From: Magicicada septendecula
Taxonomy: Eukaryota; Arthropoda; Insecta; Hemiptera; Cicadidae
NCBI GenBank assembly: GCA_034769895.1
Contig: CM068367.1
Span: 689,326,548-689,390,547, forward strand
Length of the DNA stretch: 64,000 bases
Reading direction: 5' to 3'
Positions 48,059 to 59,070 of the stretch are shown one piece after another; the stretch's first letter is position 1, and the number at the start of each line of letters is the position of its first letter. The translations under genes and the position numbers were made by a program. The notes beneath the pieces are model-generated. The model had not been told where the DNA came from. It made no database searches and saw only the letters and a program-made list of their open reading frames with translations.

Positions 48059-50167
48059 CCACGCCTTTCGAGTCTTGACGTACACAGTAGACCCGTCCGT
48101 CGCGTCTTGATGTACACAGTATACGTAGTACAATAATACCCGTCCGTCGCGTCTTGTCGTACACAGTAGACCCGTCCGTCGTGTCTTGACGTGCACAGTA
48201 TACGTAGCACAATAAGACTCGCCCTTCGCGTCTTGACGTACACAGTATACGTAGTACTATAAGACTCACCCTTCGCGGCTTGACGTACACAGTATACGTA
48301 GTACTATAAGACTCACCCTTCGCGTCTTGAAGTACACAGTATACGTAGTACAATAAGACTTACACTTCGCGTCTTGACGTACACAGTATACGTAGTACAA
48401 TAAGACTCACCCTTCGCGTCTTGACGTACACAGTATACGTAGTACTATAAGACCCGTCCTTCACGTCTTGACGTACACAGTGTACGTAGTACTATAAGAC
48501 CCGTCCTTCACGTCTTGACGTACACAGTATACGTAGTACTATAAGACTCACCCTTCGCGCCTTGACGTACATAGTATACGTAGTACTATAAGACCCGTCC
48601 GTCGCGTCTTGACGTACACAGTATACGTAGTACTATAAGACCCGTCCGTCGCGTCTTGACGTACACAGTATACGTAGTACTATAAGACCCGTCCGTCGCG
48701 TCTTGACGTACACAGTATACGTAGTACTATAAGACCCGTCCGTCGCGTCTTGACGTACACAGTATAAGTAGTAGAATAAGACCAACCCTTCGCGTCTTGA
48801 CATATATAGTATACGTAGTACTATAAGACCCGTCCTTCACGTCTTGACGTACACAGTATACGTAGTACAATAAGACTCACCCTTCGCGTCTTGACGTACA
48901 TAGTATACGTAGTACTATAAGAACCGTCCTTCGCGTCTTGACGTACACAGTATACGTAGTACTTTAAGACCCGTCCGTCGCGTCTTGACGTACACAGTAT
49001 ATGTAGTACTATAAGACCCGTCCGTCGCGTCTTTGGCGTACACAGTATACGTAGTACGAGTACAATAAGACCCGTCCGTCGCGTCTTTGGCGTACACATT
49101 ATACGTAGTACGAGTACAATAAGACCCGTCCGTCGCGTCTTTGGCGTACACATTATACGTAGTACGAGTACAATAAGACCCGTCCGTCGCGTCTTGACGT
49201 ACACAGTATACGTAGTACAATAAGACTAACCCTTCGCGTCTTGACGTACATAGTATACGTAGTACTATAAGACCCGTCCGTCGCGTCTTGACGTACACAG
49301 TATACGTAGTACTATAAGACCCGTCCGTCGCGTCTTGACGTACACAGTATAAGTAGTAGAATAAGACCAACCCTTCGCGTCTTGACATATATAGTATACG
49401 TAGTACTATAAGACCCGTCCTTCACGTCTTGACGTACACAGTATACGTAGTACAATAAGACTCACCCTTCGCGTCTTGACGTACATAGTATACGTAGTAC
49501 TATAAGAACCGTCCTTCGCGTCTTGACGTACACAGTATACGTAGTACTTTAAGACCCGTCCGTCGCGTCTTGACGTACACAGTATATGTAGTACTATAAG
49601 ACCCGTCCGTCGCGTCTTTGGCGTAAAAGTATACGTAGTACGAGTACAATAAGACCCGTCCGTCGCGTCTTTGGCGTACACATTATACGTAGTACGAGTA
49701 CAATAAGACCCGTCCGTCGCGTCTTGACGTACACAGTATACGTAGTACAATAAGACTAACCCTTCGCGTCTTGACGTACATAGTATACGTAGTACTATAA
49801 GACCCGTCCGTCGCGTCTTGACGTACACAGTATACGTAGTACTATAAGACCCGTCCGTCGCGTCTTGACGTACACAGTATAAGTAGTAGAATAAGACCAA
49901 CCCTTCGCGTCTTGACATATATAGTATACGTAGTACTATAAGACCCGTCCTTCACGTCTTGACGTACACAGTATACGTAGTACAATAAGACTCACCCTTC
50001 GCGTCTTGACGTACATAGTATACGTAGTACTATAAGAACCATCCTTCACGTCTTGATGTAAACAGTATACGTAGTACAATAAGACTCGCCCTTCGCGTCT
50101 TTTACACAGTATACGTAGTACAATAAGACTCGTCCTTCGCGGCATGACGTACACACTATACATTGTA
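48059..50167. repeat. 47-bp minisatellite array with higher-order structure
   Basis: About 44 head-to-tail units of 47 bases. The unit contains CGCGTCTTGACGTACACAGT, ATACGTAGTACTATAAGA and CCCGTCCGT. Two main unit types alternate (CCCGTCCGTC and CTCACCCTTC), plus a 54-base variant with CTTTGGCG and CGAGTAC. A higher-order block beginning at the marker CTTGACATATATAG (48796, 49381, 49911) spans 585 bases, then 530 bases, then a partial third. The 55-base difference is one missing 54-base unit plus one deleted base. Several long minus-strand frames exist because the unit has few stops, with a 47-residue protein period. These frames are by-products of the repeat. Confidence 0.97.
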
Positions 50168-50175
50168 CACAGTAT
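50168..50175. repeat. Target-site duplication, left
   Basis: CACAGTAT immediately before the hAT-type end. The same octamer occurs at 51005-51012. Confidence 0.9.
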
Positions 50176-51004
50176 CAGTGGCGAAGTTACATGGAGGCAA
50201 TTGAGGCAATGCCTACCCTAAAAAATTCTGTAGAATAAAAATTATAAATACGTATGAACTACATAACGTAAAGATTATACATTGTTACCGCGACTGTCGA
50301 ATTTATTAAACCGAAACGTGCTTTACTGAGCGACCGCTAGATGGTGACAGGTGAGATTCGGCATAGCTCGTTTACAGCCAATGAGGCAACCTGAACTTGC
50401 CTCAGCGTTTTTTGTATACATCGTATGTAAGCAATGTGCTGGAGTGATAGGGAAGTGATGGGTGGGGGGGTTGTCCCGCGCTGTACACATAGAGCGTTGA
50501 GGCATGCCTCACTTCTGTGGTCCAAACAGTTAAGTTAAAGCGCGCTGTGTTGTTTATAAGTGTGTTTATTTTATGCGGTTATTAAAAGTGCCCCTGTTAT
50601 TCCGCTGAACTAACAGATGATCAAGATTGTTATTTGAATTATTTGTAACATTAAACATATATATAGAAACTAATCAAGTTTAAAATTTGAAGTTCAATCA
50701 GTTGTATTATTGTGTATGACTAATACAAGGATTGTTCAATAGAAACACGTATAGAGCTGTAAAGCATTTTTTATTCAACGATTTTAAAAGAAGTCTCCAT
50801 TAACATTAAGACATGAGTTCCACTGTTGCACTAACCTGTAGATTCCCTGCTAGCAAAATTCTTACGGCTGTTTGTGGAACCATCGCTTACAGCAAACTCT
50901 ACTTCAGCGTTTGATTTGAAGCACCTTCCTTTTAATGATTCCTTAAAAAAAATTTAAGATATGATTTTTGCCTACCCATTCATTAACTACTAGCTTCGCC
51001 ACTG
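50176..51004. mobile_element. Non-autonomous hAT-type transposon
   Basis: An 829-bp element whose left end reads CAGTGGCGAAGTTA. The reverse complement of its right end reads CAGTGGCGAAGCTAGT, a 13/14 terminal inverted repeat. An exact 8-bp target duplication (CACAGTAT) flanks it; both features are hallmarks of the hAT superfamily. A subterminal GCCTACCC is found near both ends. The interior contains GAGGCAA and GAGGCA repeats and two overlapping short frames at 50323-50525, but no transposase, so it needs a helper in trans. It inserted into the terminal unit of the 47-bp minisatellite, because the octamer is part of that unit. Confidence 0.9.
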
Positions 51005-51012
51005 CACAGTAT
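51005..51012. repeat. Target-site duplication, right
   Basis: CACAGTAT directly after the right inverted end, identical to 50168-50175. Confidence 0.9.
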
Positions 51013-52159
51013 ATAGTATCTTAGTATCTGTTGGATAAAGTCATAGTTAATCTTTACTAAGTGTGATCCAAATAAAAATGTACTAAAATACATTTAGTAC
51101 CGGTTATTACATACTATACCACATCACGACATGATGAATAGGTATGATATCATGTACTAAGAAAATATTACCACGTAAGAAGAAAATACTAAAATAATAT
51201 TGCGTAAATGTTATCACTTAGTTTCGTATAAATATGTAATAAAAATTTGTTGTTCGTTCATTCCACGCATAGTTAGTCACCATCATACTCCAGTATTTTT
51301 TACATGGCTGAAACTGAGATTTAATTGTTCACGATTGCGTCAGTCCTGTTCCTAATTGTGGCGTGTACTTTTGCCTTCTAGTATCTACAAACATGCTGAT
51401 ACAAATATATTTTTGCCCGTTATCATTTGTGTTATCAATGTGTAGCGTAAAATTATCTAAAACAGCATCCTTGGATTGTGACTGACTCATCGTAGATATA
51501 CGTGACTTGTATATTTAAATCTAAAACTACTTTCTTTTGAATAATACAGAAGTCAATGTTATATTTATATAATTAGCTGTTAATGCTTTGTTTATTCGTC
51601 AGATTACATTGTTTGTATCTTCATTACTATTATAGACTTAACAGTTCGGCTAGATGGAACCGACCTGTAAAAAAGGACAAGAACTCAACAACCTGGAACA
51701 AACGTTGATAAGAAACGACTACACGATGCATAAAAAAACTATATAGACAGAAGAAACTCTACTAAAAAAAAAATCACAATAAACAGAACGAAACCAACAC
51801 GGAAACACAGCAGTGCAGAAAGTAATATTATTTTGCATAAAATAAATGCCCGACAGAGGAAGCCATAAAACGGGACATCAAAACAGTTTTCAACACAGAA
51901 GTAACGGCCTCGATAAGAAAACGGCGGGACTGAGTTAAACCGCAACTGATGATTGCGCCTTGGGAAAAGTTAATAATTTCTAGTTCTAAGGCTACAGTGT
52001 ATCTTATTTTGTCAGGATACGGACAGGGGATATTCTAGGTTCCAACGTTTGTACCGATCCACAAGGGATGCAGAGGACGCCCTCCAGAATTTTATGATTA
52101 TATAAATCTGAATGTTTAAGTACTTGAAATCTTATATTTATGTAATATTATCTTCTCTC
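51013..52159. other. No gene recognised
   Basis: AT-rich DNA. From about 51650 to 51960 the plus strand is A-rich with Lys/Arg-rich broken frames that could be an old retroelement piece, but I cannot assign it. Confidence 0.4.
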
Positions 52160-52320
52160 GTCGTCGTCGCTTCACGGTGTAGGCTTACAGCCTGTTCCGT
52201 CTTCACTGCAGCCATCTCTTCCTGGCTCTACCCACAGATTTCCTGCCAACTGGTTTGCCTAGTAATAACTCCATGAAATCCATCCGGTTCCTTCCGAAGA
52301 TTCTGAGTATTTAAAAAAAA
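52160..52320 (-). pseudogene. LINE ORF2 C-terminal remnant
   Basis: The minus strand reads RIFGRNRMDFMELLLGKPVG followed by RKSVGRARKRWLQ and a stop. This fits the NRMxKxxxxGKPxGRRxxGRPxxRW motif at the C-terminus of many LINE ORF2 proteins. Only about 50 codons are recognisable, broken by a stop. Clade not assignable. Confidence 0.6.
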
Positions 52321-53465
52321 ATCCCTAATACAGATTACCAGCCTGTAGTTAGGTAGGCAGGTAATGGGAATGCCACCTCAAGGCATCCTGCCATGCCAGA
52401 TTTTCTATCAGAGTTTACTCTGCTAGGCCAGTTGCTTTCTCTGCAGCTTGGAGCCTGTCCTACCCCTCGGTTTTATTTCGGAGTGTCCGTCTCCTAGCCT
52501 TTGGGAATCTATCCCTTACAATACAAGGCAGTACGGGGCAGTGCTTATTTTATGGCGGCACTTACTCGCCATGTCACAGCATTGTCATAGGGATTATATC
52601 GATTTTGTGGATTTTAGTTGGTGCGACCACGCCACCAGTCACCCCACCACATCCTGCTAATGCTGCCGCCTCGGTTCGGGACTGCTTATTTGACGTAGCC
52701 TTATTCGTAGCTGTTCATTATATCTGATGGATCCTTCGCTACCTACCAACTGCGACCCGCCCAGTAGCTGAGGCTCGCCCTGGGATTATCTTCTCTGAAA
52801 TTATTATTTTCTTAATATGCTGAAGATGGCAACCGAAAGAACAGCATTGTACACGAAACGATACAATCAAACTTTAAAACTGTTCCTTGTCAATGATCCA
52901 GTGGGGGGTGAAGAGAGAATTATTGGGGGTAGAAAATTGTTGGGGAAGGCAAACACAAATTATGAAAATGCATCATGTTTATTGACGAATAAACAGCTCA
53001 ACATACAAGAACCTATCCGCAGAGTGGTACTGGGGCGATTTCTATGCTTATCACAACTTTGCAGCCGTTTACGTATACTAGTTGCTGCGCAGGTCTTAAT
53101 TGGATGCGGCGTCGAACTTTATAGTTGGTTATGGTGACTCTGAAGTTCCCAGTTACTTTGAGTTCTCATTTCGTCCGACTCGCGTATGTCCCATCCCAGT
53201 CTCTACAAAGACTATACCTTCAATGCGCATTCCTCCAGCCACTATCCGCCTTGAGGTATGGTTTTACACCGGCTGTGTAGTGCTTTTAAAAAATAGGAAT
53301 GTCGTCGTGATCGTATAGTTCAGACCGTGCATCAAAGGGACGTGTTGAAGTTCCAGCAATTTGGAACCCAGCACCAAGCACACATAAGCACGTAAGGGTA
53401 TATAATTTGTAAGACATATTTTAGCACCACTTCCCTCTTACCAGAAAGCACTGTACCGTCTAGTA
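52321..53465. other. GC-richer unassigned segment then spacer
   Basis: From about 52350 to 52790 the sequence is close to 50% GC, unlike its flanks, and may be part of the same or another repeat. Frames of 70 and 106 codons (52448-52660, 52817-53137) have no recognisable domain. I cannot say what it is. Confidence 0.35.
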
Positions 53466-53600
53466 CCGTGGCGTAACTAGGGAGGAATAAGGGGGATCAA
53501 TCCCCCCCCCAAGAAGTATTAAAAGTGTGAGCGAAATTTCACTATCACTTAACGTAGGCTTATTTCTAAACAGTTGTGTTTGTTAAAATACGGCTTACAA
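53466..53600 (+). mobile_element. Short hAT-like non-autonomous element, copy 2 (partial)
   Basis: Begins CCGTGGCGTAACTAGGGAGG, a near match to a CAGTGGCGTAACTAGG hAT-like end, followed by a C run. For about 130 bases it aligns with the reverse complement of 27370-27514. Beyond about 53600 the two sequences no longer match and no opposite end is seen, so it looks truncated. Confidence 0.5.
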
Positions 53601-54075
53601 ATAATTTTATAAATGAAAGCAATTACAGTAGGCCTACTTGTATATTAATAAAATAGAGTTATCTTAATGATGACAATCACTCAACATATAACGTAATTAT
53701 TTGCAGCGTCAGAAAACAATTACGCACGCGACGGTAAACGAAAATGAGTCTATTAATTTACCTTTAACTTTCTCGTACAGACACATTTCTTCTTACATGG
53801 TTGTCTATGTCATGACCCCTCTAGCCTAACATCTCTATAGTTTGAACCGTCTTCTTTGCACAGTAAACTGTTTTTTGACTTTAATTCAGTAAAATAAGAT
53901 TTTATTGTTAGACTTTAACTAATGTCTTTTAACGCAAACTATGGAACAACATCCTCAAATTAAAGTTCGAATGAGTAATAATTCCTGGTTTTTCAAAATA
54001 TATGTTCAGAAGGTCCCTTTATACAAGATTTGTTACGAATACAAATTACATTTAATATTTATAATTAAATTTACC
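53601..54075. other. No gene recognised
   Basis: AT-rich spacer before the Penelope-like element. Confidence 0.4.
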
Positions 54076-54103
54076 TCAAGATGTTATTTTTCTATTTGAC
54101 CAT

Positions 54104-54134
54104 GTTTCGAGAGTTCCTGTTCTATCATCTTCAG
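54104..54134 (-). ncRNA. Hammerhead-like boxes in Penelope tail
   Basis: On the minus strand CTGAAGA (54134-54128) fits CUGANGA and GAAAC lies at 54108-54104, with 19 bases between. Stem II pairing is poor here (TGATAG against ACTCTC), so this copy is probably degenerate. Inference rests on box order and on its position in a Penelope-like tail. Confidence 0.25.
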
Positions 54135-54226
54135 ACTTCGCGATCTTGTTTCTGGTGAAGTATTTGTGTGTTGTCTGCTGGTTGCTATTAAGGTTGTTTA
54201 TTGGTCTTTGGTATTTTAAAGTTGTA

Positions 54227-54790
54227 TTATTGTGTGTGATTGTGGTATGTTTTTGTATTTTGTGTATTTTCGATGTCGAGTGCTTTGAATATTGTGTCAT
54301 GTTTTGTATTGATTTGTATTTGTTCTGGTATTAGTTTGTTTTGTGTTTTATGTTTGTACATTTGTAAATTTTCAGAAATGTTCATTATGGTGCTTTTGTG
54401 TGGTATATGTTTTATAAGTGATACATTGTTTATGTCTGGGAATTCGTGTCCTGTGTTTATTGCATGTGTGGCTAAATTGGATTTATATATTTCTGGTTTT
54501 TTGTATGCGTTTAGGTGTTCAAAGTAACATTTTTTCAGCTGTTTTTTTGTTTGTCCTATGTAACATTTACTGCAATCTTGGCATTCAATTTTGTATATAC
54601 CGTTAGTTGTTGTATTATCTTTGTTGTGTGAGCTATTTAGAATTTGTAATTTATTTTTATTAGTTTTGTATGCTATTTTTATATCTGTGTTTTTAAATAG
54701 TTTTGTTAGTTTTGTCATTTTATTATTTATGTAAGAGAATGTGGCCCATTTGTTGTTGTTGTTATTATTTATGTGTTGTTCATTTTGATT
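54227..54790 (-). pseudogene. Penelope-like GIY-YIG endonuclease domain
   Basis: A 163-codon frame carries GIYKIECQDCSKCYIGQTKK (GIY, CxxC and YIG elements), CYFEHLNAYK, SNLATHAINTGHEF and ENLQMYKHKTQNKL, whose Glu is the expected metal-binding residue. A linker KWATFSYINNKMTKLTKLF precedes it. The frame joins the upstream RT only through a shift at an A run near 54810. It differs from the inverted copy at 56339-56990 at a modest number of positions. Confidence 0.9.
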
Positions 54791-54795
54791 AATTC

Positions 54796-55630
54796 TTAAT
54801 TGTTCAGTTTTTTTTTATATTTGATTTTATTTTCTATTTTGTTCACAGTATTTTTATTGTATTCATTTTCATAACCAATTTGGTATATTATATTTCTTTC
54901 TTTGTCAGTTTCTTGTTTGTTTAGGGGAATTTTGTACATTCTGTTAAATAGTGAATAGAATGCTGCCATTTTATGTTGTGGTGGGTGGTCAGAATGGTTA
55001 GGTATAATGATGTTAGTGGAAGTTGGTTTTCTATATATTGTATATTGTATGTGGTTGTTGTATCTTGTGATGGTTATGTCTAAATAGTTGATTTTGTTAT
55101 GTTTTTCTTTTTCTTCTGTGAATTGTATTTTAGGATGTATGTTATTGATTTGTTTCAGTATGTTCTCTGCATTTGTGTTTTTGTTATTTGATACATAGAA
55201 CCCATCATCTACATATCTTATCCATATGCCATTTGGGTCATGTGATTTTATAATATTTTGTATTTTTGTGTCTATGTGTTGTAGGAATATTTCTGCTATT
55301 ATGCTTGATAATGGTGATCCCATTGCTAAACCTTCTTGCTGTTGATGAATTTTGCTATTAAATTCAAAGTAATTTTGTTTTAGTATTAGTTGGAGGCTAT
55401 TTTTTATTTCGGTTATATATTGTTTGTTTCATTTTGTTCTTTAAGTTTGTTTATTATTATGTCTATTGTTTCTTCTACTGGGATGTTGGTGTACATGTTT
55501 GTGATGTCATATGATGTGAAAAATGTATTTTCATTTATATTTATTATTTTTAGTTTGTCAATTAATTCGTATGTATTTTTTATGTTATGATGGTTATTTG
55601 TTAGATGGTTATTTTTTAGTTTTTGTGCTA
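54796..55630 (-). pseudogene. Penelope-like reverse transcriptase, central part
   Basis: From the 5' side: IIAQKLKNNHLTNN, FFTSYDITNMYTNIPVEETI (motif A region, with Asp in SYDITNMYTN) at about 55530-55470. After a shift near 55425, ITEIKNSLQLILKQNYFEFN leads into GLAMGSPLSSIIAEIFLQ (motif B), then WIRYVDDGFYV (motif C with both Asp residues intact, about 55220), NYLDITITR and YRKPTST. The catalytic residues survive but the frame does not. The family uses a telomerase-related RT. Confidence 0.9.
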
Positions 55631-56338
55631 TTATTTTTGTATTTTGTATGTAGCAGCTTTTTTGAAGTTGATTAATGGACGTATTGGGTTGTTTAATTTG
55701 TGTATTTTTATTAGGCTATTCATTTTAGGTGGTTCTGGATTATTATTTATATATATGTCTGTTTTTTTCATATTGAAAATGTTTTTAGTTGTTTTTATTA
55801 GTTTTATTGTTTGTTTAAGATAGTTTTCTGTTGGGTTTTTGTTTAGTTGTATGCAATTATTATTGTTTATGAAGTCTTCGGTTTTTTTAATGTAGTCTGC
55901 TTTACCAATGATTACTGTTGCTTGGCTTTTGTCTGCTTTAGTTATTATTAAATTATTGTTCTTTACTTTATTTTTAATTTCTTTTATTGTTTTATTGTCT
56001 TTATTTTGTTTATCTTTGTTTTTAATTTCGCTAGTGATTATTTTTTTAATTATATGTGTTGCTTCTGTTCTTTTTTCTTCTTGTATATTGTCTTTTATTA
56101 GGTTAATGGAAAATTCTGTTTCTACTATTAAATTTTCTAGATTTTTGTTTGCATTTTGAGTTATGTTAGTTTTTGACATATTGTTTAAATATTCTGTTTC
56201 TTTTTTGTTAAATTCTGTATTGCTAAGGTTAATGGTTCGAGGGTAAAATGTGTGGTTAGTTTTGTTTTTTGTTCTTGATTTTTGTTTTGTTGTTTTAATG
56301 TGTTGAGTTTTTTGTTGATTGTAATAGTGATGAATTGT
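55631..56338 (-). pseudogene. Penelope-like ORF, N-terminal and RT motifs 1-3
   Basis: The N-terminal FYPRTINLSNTEFNKKETEY is characteristic of Penelope-like ORFs. A charged region follows, then LIITKADKSQATVIIGKADY and PPKMNSLIKIHKLNNPIRPL, the early RT motifs. The frame ends at a TAA near 55631, where a one-base change leads to the next segment. The open frame nominally continues to 56353, but the last few codons cross the junction with the inverted copy. Confidence 0.85.
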
Positions 56339-56990
56339 AAAAATGAACAACACATAAATAATAACAACAACAACAAATGGGCCACATTCACTTACATAAA
56401 TAATAAAATGACAAAACTAACAAAACTATTTAAAAACACAAATATAAAAATAGAATACAAAACTAATAAAAATAAATTACAAATTCTAAATAGCTCACAC
56501 AGCAAAGATAATACAACAACTAACGGTACATACAAAATTGAATGCCAAGATTGCAATAAATGTTACATAGGACAAACAAAAAAACAGCTGAAAAAAAGTT
56601 ATTTTGAACACCTAAACGCATACAAAAAACCAGAAATATATAAATCCAATTTAGCCACACATGCAATAAACACAGAACACGAATTCCCAGACATAACCAA
56701 TGTATCACTAATAAAACATATGTCACACAAAGGCACCATAATGAACCTTTGGGAAAATTTACAAATATACAAACATAAAACACAAAACAAACTAATACCA
56801 GAACAAATACAAATCAATACAAAACATGACACAATATTCAAAGCACTCGACATCGAAAATACATAAAATACAAAAACATATACCACAATCACACACAATA
56901 ATACAACTTTAAAATACCAAAGACCAATAAACAACCTTAATAGCAACCAGCAGCCAACACACAAATACTTCACCAGAAACAAGATCGCGA
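56339..56990 (+). mobile_element. Inverted 5'-truncated copy of the Penelope-like element
   Basis: Starting at AATGAACAACACATAAATAA this matches the reverse complement of 54776-54140, covering the linker, the GIY-YIG endonuclease and part of the tail. It stops at AAGATCGCGA, short of the hammerhead-like boxes. The frame is open from the junction to 56866 and encodes TYKIECQDCNKCYIGQTKK and ENLQIYKHKTQNKL. The junction with the minus-strand copy is head-to-head (5' to 5'), an arrangement known for Penelope-like insertions. Confidence 0.92.
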
Positions 56991-57599
56991 ATTTTATTAC
57001 CTTCAATTTGAATAACAAGGAATAAAGTTCGAATTTCTCATTAGCTAAGGAAGATAGGGGGTAAGGGTTCAACCATCAAGCTTGTCTCATCCCCCCATGA
57101 AGCTAAACTCATCCCATCTCCAGGACCATCTCCTATAGTTTGGTGGGTTAACGAAGGCGGCTGGACTACCAGCACAGGTTCACTAACACAAACACACGCA
57201 CGCAGCTAGCCCACCTCACCATCACTTGGCGCACAATGTCTACTATCTGAGACATCTACTGGACATCTCAGTATTCAATGGAACTTCATTACCGTTATAT
57301 TATATCTCAATATCGTAATATTTGTATTCTGCACTAAATTTCAAGATAAACAATACCAATTACAAGATTATTTGCTCTAAATGTTCGAATTAGTTATCGT
57401 CGAATTTACACCTTGTTCGAAAGAACATAGTTTTAGAAAATAATGAACTCTGTGAGGGAATTGGGTCGTGTTTGAACTCATTTTAAATAACATTACACGT
57501 AGAATTCGATACAGTAGTAAAAATAAAGAAATTATTTGTATATAAAAAGACTGTTAAGCCGCACTGGACGCCATTTGGTGATTCACTGACTGGGTCGCA
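56991..57599. other. No gene recognised
   Basis: Spacer between the Penelope pair and the GC-rich island. Confidence 0.4.
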
Positions 57600-59070
57600 A
57601 ACTATTGTCTGGTGGCGTGTGTATGTGATAGCAAAGGGTCTTCTAATCATTCACCCGCCATCCTTCCGGCCACAGTATAGTCCCAGAGCTCTGAAACACT
57701 TCCGGCAACTGGTCTGGTGTGTCACTCCTCCCCAGGGCCGTGAGGTTGGGGGTCTATACCTCCTTACCCGGTGGCTCCCTCTGATCGCCGTCCCTGCTTG
57801 GCACACTTCCAGGCGATCATCGCGGCGTGCGAGTGAACCGACTCTTTTGGCTGAAATGAAGCTGATGTATGCTAGGGCAAAATGTGTATATCGCGAACGG
57901 GAGCCAGGGTACTGCCGTCCCCGGCAAATAACTGCACGAGGTGCAGTGAACTCTGGTAGCGGGCGTGAAAAGGAGCCAGGGTTCCGACGTCTCTGGTCCA
58001 GTAGCTACATGAGGTGCAGTGTTATACGTAGAAGCGCCACTTATTTTGGGAATCAGGGCTCTCTTCCCTAGCAAGTAGTCTCCAGACGATCCGTTCTTTG
58101 TAAAGCCGGTGGGCGATCCCAAAACACGCATCCATGAAAGGCGAACGGCCGACGTTCTGGGCGAAGACGTGTGGCTCAGTAGCAACTCCTGCGGGTGGCC
58201 GGGGAGGAGCACCGGGGGATTCACGGTTAGTTGTCACCGCCGATTATGGATGGCCTCCCGTGGGTCCAAGAACACACCCAGATACGCTCTGCTTTCGAGC
58301 ACAGGAGGTACCCCTTTCTTCGATGTCATTGGAACTGATGGTTGGGAAATATGCGTATCACTGCGCGAACGGTACATGGCGGATTTCTGTTCCTAGTAGG
58401 CAGCATCTTGCGAGCGGGAACCAGGATGCGCTTCCCTGGCCGGTAGCTGTGTCGGGCCTCTCACGCTAGTCAGTGAGGTCTATTAAGTACATAGTTGAAC
58501 TCTAGTTAGCTCATGTTTTCCTCTCCCGATTTCCTTCCCTCCGAAGCGGACTGACGTCTGTGGATCGGTGGAGTTTCCAAATGTCGTTAGAGAGAAGGGG
58601 ATGACACGGCAACCTGCCTTACCATTGGCCTGTCGAGGTGGTGTCCCTTGCGGACGCCAGGAGTTGGAGGAAAAGCCCCTAGAGACCCTCTGGGGGAGAT
58701 ACTGTGGTCGGTCCCGCGACCATTCAGGGCTGCGGGGTCGTCGTGTTGGTCAGCGACATATACTTAAACGGTATTACCGGATCGTGAACCAGCCCGGCCG
58801 GGATCCTGTAGCCCCGGTGTTCATTAGTTGAGACAAGGTTTCATGGTGGTAGTGGTTGTCCCAGCTAGAGTGGTCTTTCCTAATACAGATCTTTCTGGGA
58901 GTTCGGGTGTGTGCGTTGACATTGGTGCGCCACACTCGGTTCTTCTTCGAAAGTTCTCCTACACCAGGTTCCCCGTCTTCTTCGCGCTCGAGCATTCTAC
59001 GGTCTGGTGTGTCACATTACCTGATGGTGCCTCGAATTTCCAATTAAATGTGGTCTCTAACACTTTTCGT
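57600..59070. other. GC-rich island of unknown origin, probably repeat-derived
   Basis: About 1.45 kb with GC content well above the rest of the window, bounded sharply by AT-rich DNA. It carries overlapping frames of 60-150 codons on both strands, none with a domain I recognise. Internally GAGCCAGGG recurs at about 57901 and 57973 (72 bases apart) with a following GAGGTGCAGTG. Related pieces GGAATCAGGGCTC and GGAACCAGGATGC occur further on. GGTCTGGTGTGTCAC occurs near both ends (57713 and 59000). It may be a retroelement 5' region, a composite satellite or an old CpG-rich gene fragment. Confidence 0.4.

Larger units (their letters stand above)
54076..56338 (-). mobile_element. Penelope-like element, minus strand, decayed
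   Basis: A near-complete Penelope-like retroelement of about 2.3 kb on the minus strand, very A-rich in the coding sense. The order from the 5' side (right) is an N-terminal region with FYPRTINLSNTEFNKKE, reverse transcriptase motifs, then the GIY-YIG endonuclease with CxxC, and a 3' tail holding a hammerhead-like box pair at 54134-54104. The 5' end abuts, at 56338/56339, an inverted truncated copy of the same element. The single ORF is broken by frame changes near 55635, 55425 and 54810, mostly at A/T runs. Confidence 0.9.

Noticed and set aside
48051..50163. Several minus-strand frames of 70-170 codons with repeated TTYTVYVKTRR-like peptides
   Set aside because: They are translations of the 47-bp minisatellite; the frame changes with each array irregularity and no independent coding signal exists.
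48059..50167. Regular repeat array resembling a CRISPR
   Set aside because: Units are contiguous with no unique spacers, the genome is eukaryotic, and no cas genes are present.
56599..57072. 157-codon minus-strand frame rich in Cys, Phe, Leu and Val
   Set aside because: It is antisense to the inverted Penelope-like endonuclease; its hydrophobic look comes from complementing an A-rich Lys/Asn coding strand. The same applies to the plus-strand frames at 54146-55823 and 55908-56159.
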